Positions 5,799-5,953 of a DNA stretch of 5,953 nt are shown one piece after another. The notes beneath the pieces were generated by a model, which was given only the letters and a program-made list of their open reading frames with translations, was not told the DNA's origin and made no database searches. Positions within the stretch are counted from its first letter, which is position 1; every line of letters starts with the position of its first letter. The position numbers and the translations under genes were made by a program. This DNA comes from Deltaproteobacteria bacterium (lineage in GTDB: Bacteria; Desulfobacterota; BSN033; UBA1163), in the NCBI GenBank assembly GCA_016875155.1, contig VGSD01000193.1, positions 1-5,953 on the forward strand. The letters are read 5' to 3'.

Positions 5799-5815
5799 AG
5801 TGATCATTTATCACT
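5799..5815. repeat. operator-like palindrome AGTGAT-N5-ATCACT
   Basis: Six-base perfect inverted repeat arms (5799-5804 and 5810-5815) around a 5-base centre, just beyond the tldD-family stop and about 50 bases upstream of the candidate promoter at 5722-5750. It could be a binding site for a dimeric regulator or a weak hairpin; no T-run follows on either strand. Confidence 0.3.
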
Positions 5816-5821
5816 GATTAT

Positions 5822-5953
5822 TCAGGCACACTCTTCCCTGCCACCTACGACGATTTCTGGAATCCGCAGGGTGGGTTGGGCATCGGCCACCGGAACACCC
5901 TGGCCATCCTTTCCGCAGGTTCCGATCCCAAAACCTAAATCATCGCCCACCAT
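5822..5953 (-). CDS. tldD: TldD/PmbA-family metallopeptidase, C-terminal 43 residues (partial)
   Basis: Reading from the right edge to the TGA at 5824-5822 gives 43 residues containing MVGDDLGFG, GTCGKDGQGVPV and QPTLRIPEIVVGG. This is the conserved end of TldD, whose last residues typically include GTCGK-GQ-VPV-QPTL and a VGG near the terminus. TldD pairs with TldE (PmbA) as a cytoplasmic zinc peptidase that degrades unfolded peptides and matures some ribosomal peptides. The catalytic HExxxH region lies outside the window. Because the paralogue TldE shares the fold, the assignment to TldD rests on this C-terminal signature alone. A terminator lies 147 bases downstream; the intervening 5675-5821 contains no gene, only a palindrome and a candidate promoter. 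Confidence 0.8.
   Translation of the reverse strand: MVGDDLGFGIGTCGKDGQGVPVADAQPTLRIPEIVVGGREECA

Overview
The window looks like chromosomal DNA of a diderm (Gram-negative) bacterium. It encodes a BamD-type outer-membrane lipoprotein joined to an LptA-type lipopolysaccharide-transport domain, an LL-diaminopimelate aminotransferase (DapL), a CorC/CNNM-type membrane protein, two small RRM proteins, a CxxC-x17-CxxC zinc-ribbon protein and the tail of a TldD peptidase. DapL in a diderm, together with small RRM and CxxC-x17-CxxC proteins, would suit a deltaproteobacterial (Desulfobacterota-like) or related uncultured lineage. That placement is inference from gene content. No phage, transposase, CRISPR, tRNA or rRNA was seen.

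Layout. Positions 1-1692 (minus) hold one uninterrupted reading frame that runs off the left edge. It reads lipoprotein signal peptide, BamD TPR domain, long charged Pro/Lys/Glu linker, then an LptA/OstA domain. It is expressed from a very good sigma70-type promoter (1720-1748, minus) in a 144-base divergent gap. On the other side of the gap dapL (1837-3003, plus) starts, followed after 99 bases by a CNNM/CorC-like gene (3103-4419, plus). A convergent gap (4420-4743) has no gene but several hairpins, one a plausible terminator for the plus-strand genes.

From 5528 down to 4744 on the minus strand lies a compact three-gene operon: RRM protein 1, a 55-residue Arg-rich zinc-ribbon protein (5029-5196), and RRM protein 2. 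The gaps are 29 and 21 bases and each gene has its own ribosome binding site. Upstream of it is a strong minus-strand intrinsic terminator (5634-5674) plus a second perfect hairpin (5615-5634). A promoter-like element (5722-5750) stands in front of these, and the 3' end of a tldD-family gene (5822-5953, minus) enters from the right edge.

How the genes fit together: BamD-LptA, DapL and possibly the CNNM protein all concern the cell envelope (outer-membrane protein insertion, LPS transport, diaminopimelate for peptidoglycan and lysine, ion homeostasis). The RRM/zinc-ribbon operon looks like a separate RNA-binding module. The two points most worth attention are the physical BamD-LptA fusion and the RRM/zinc-ribbon/RRM operon with its structured upstream region.
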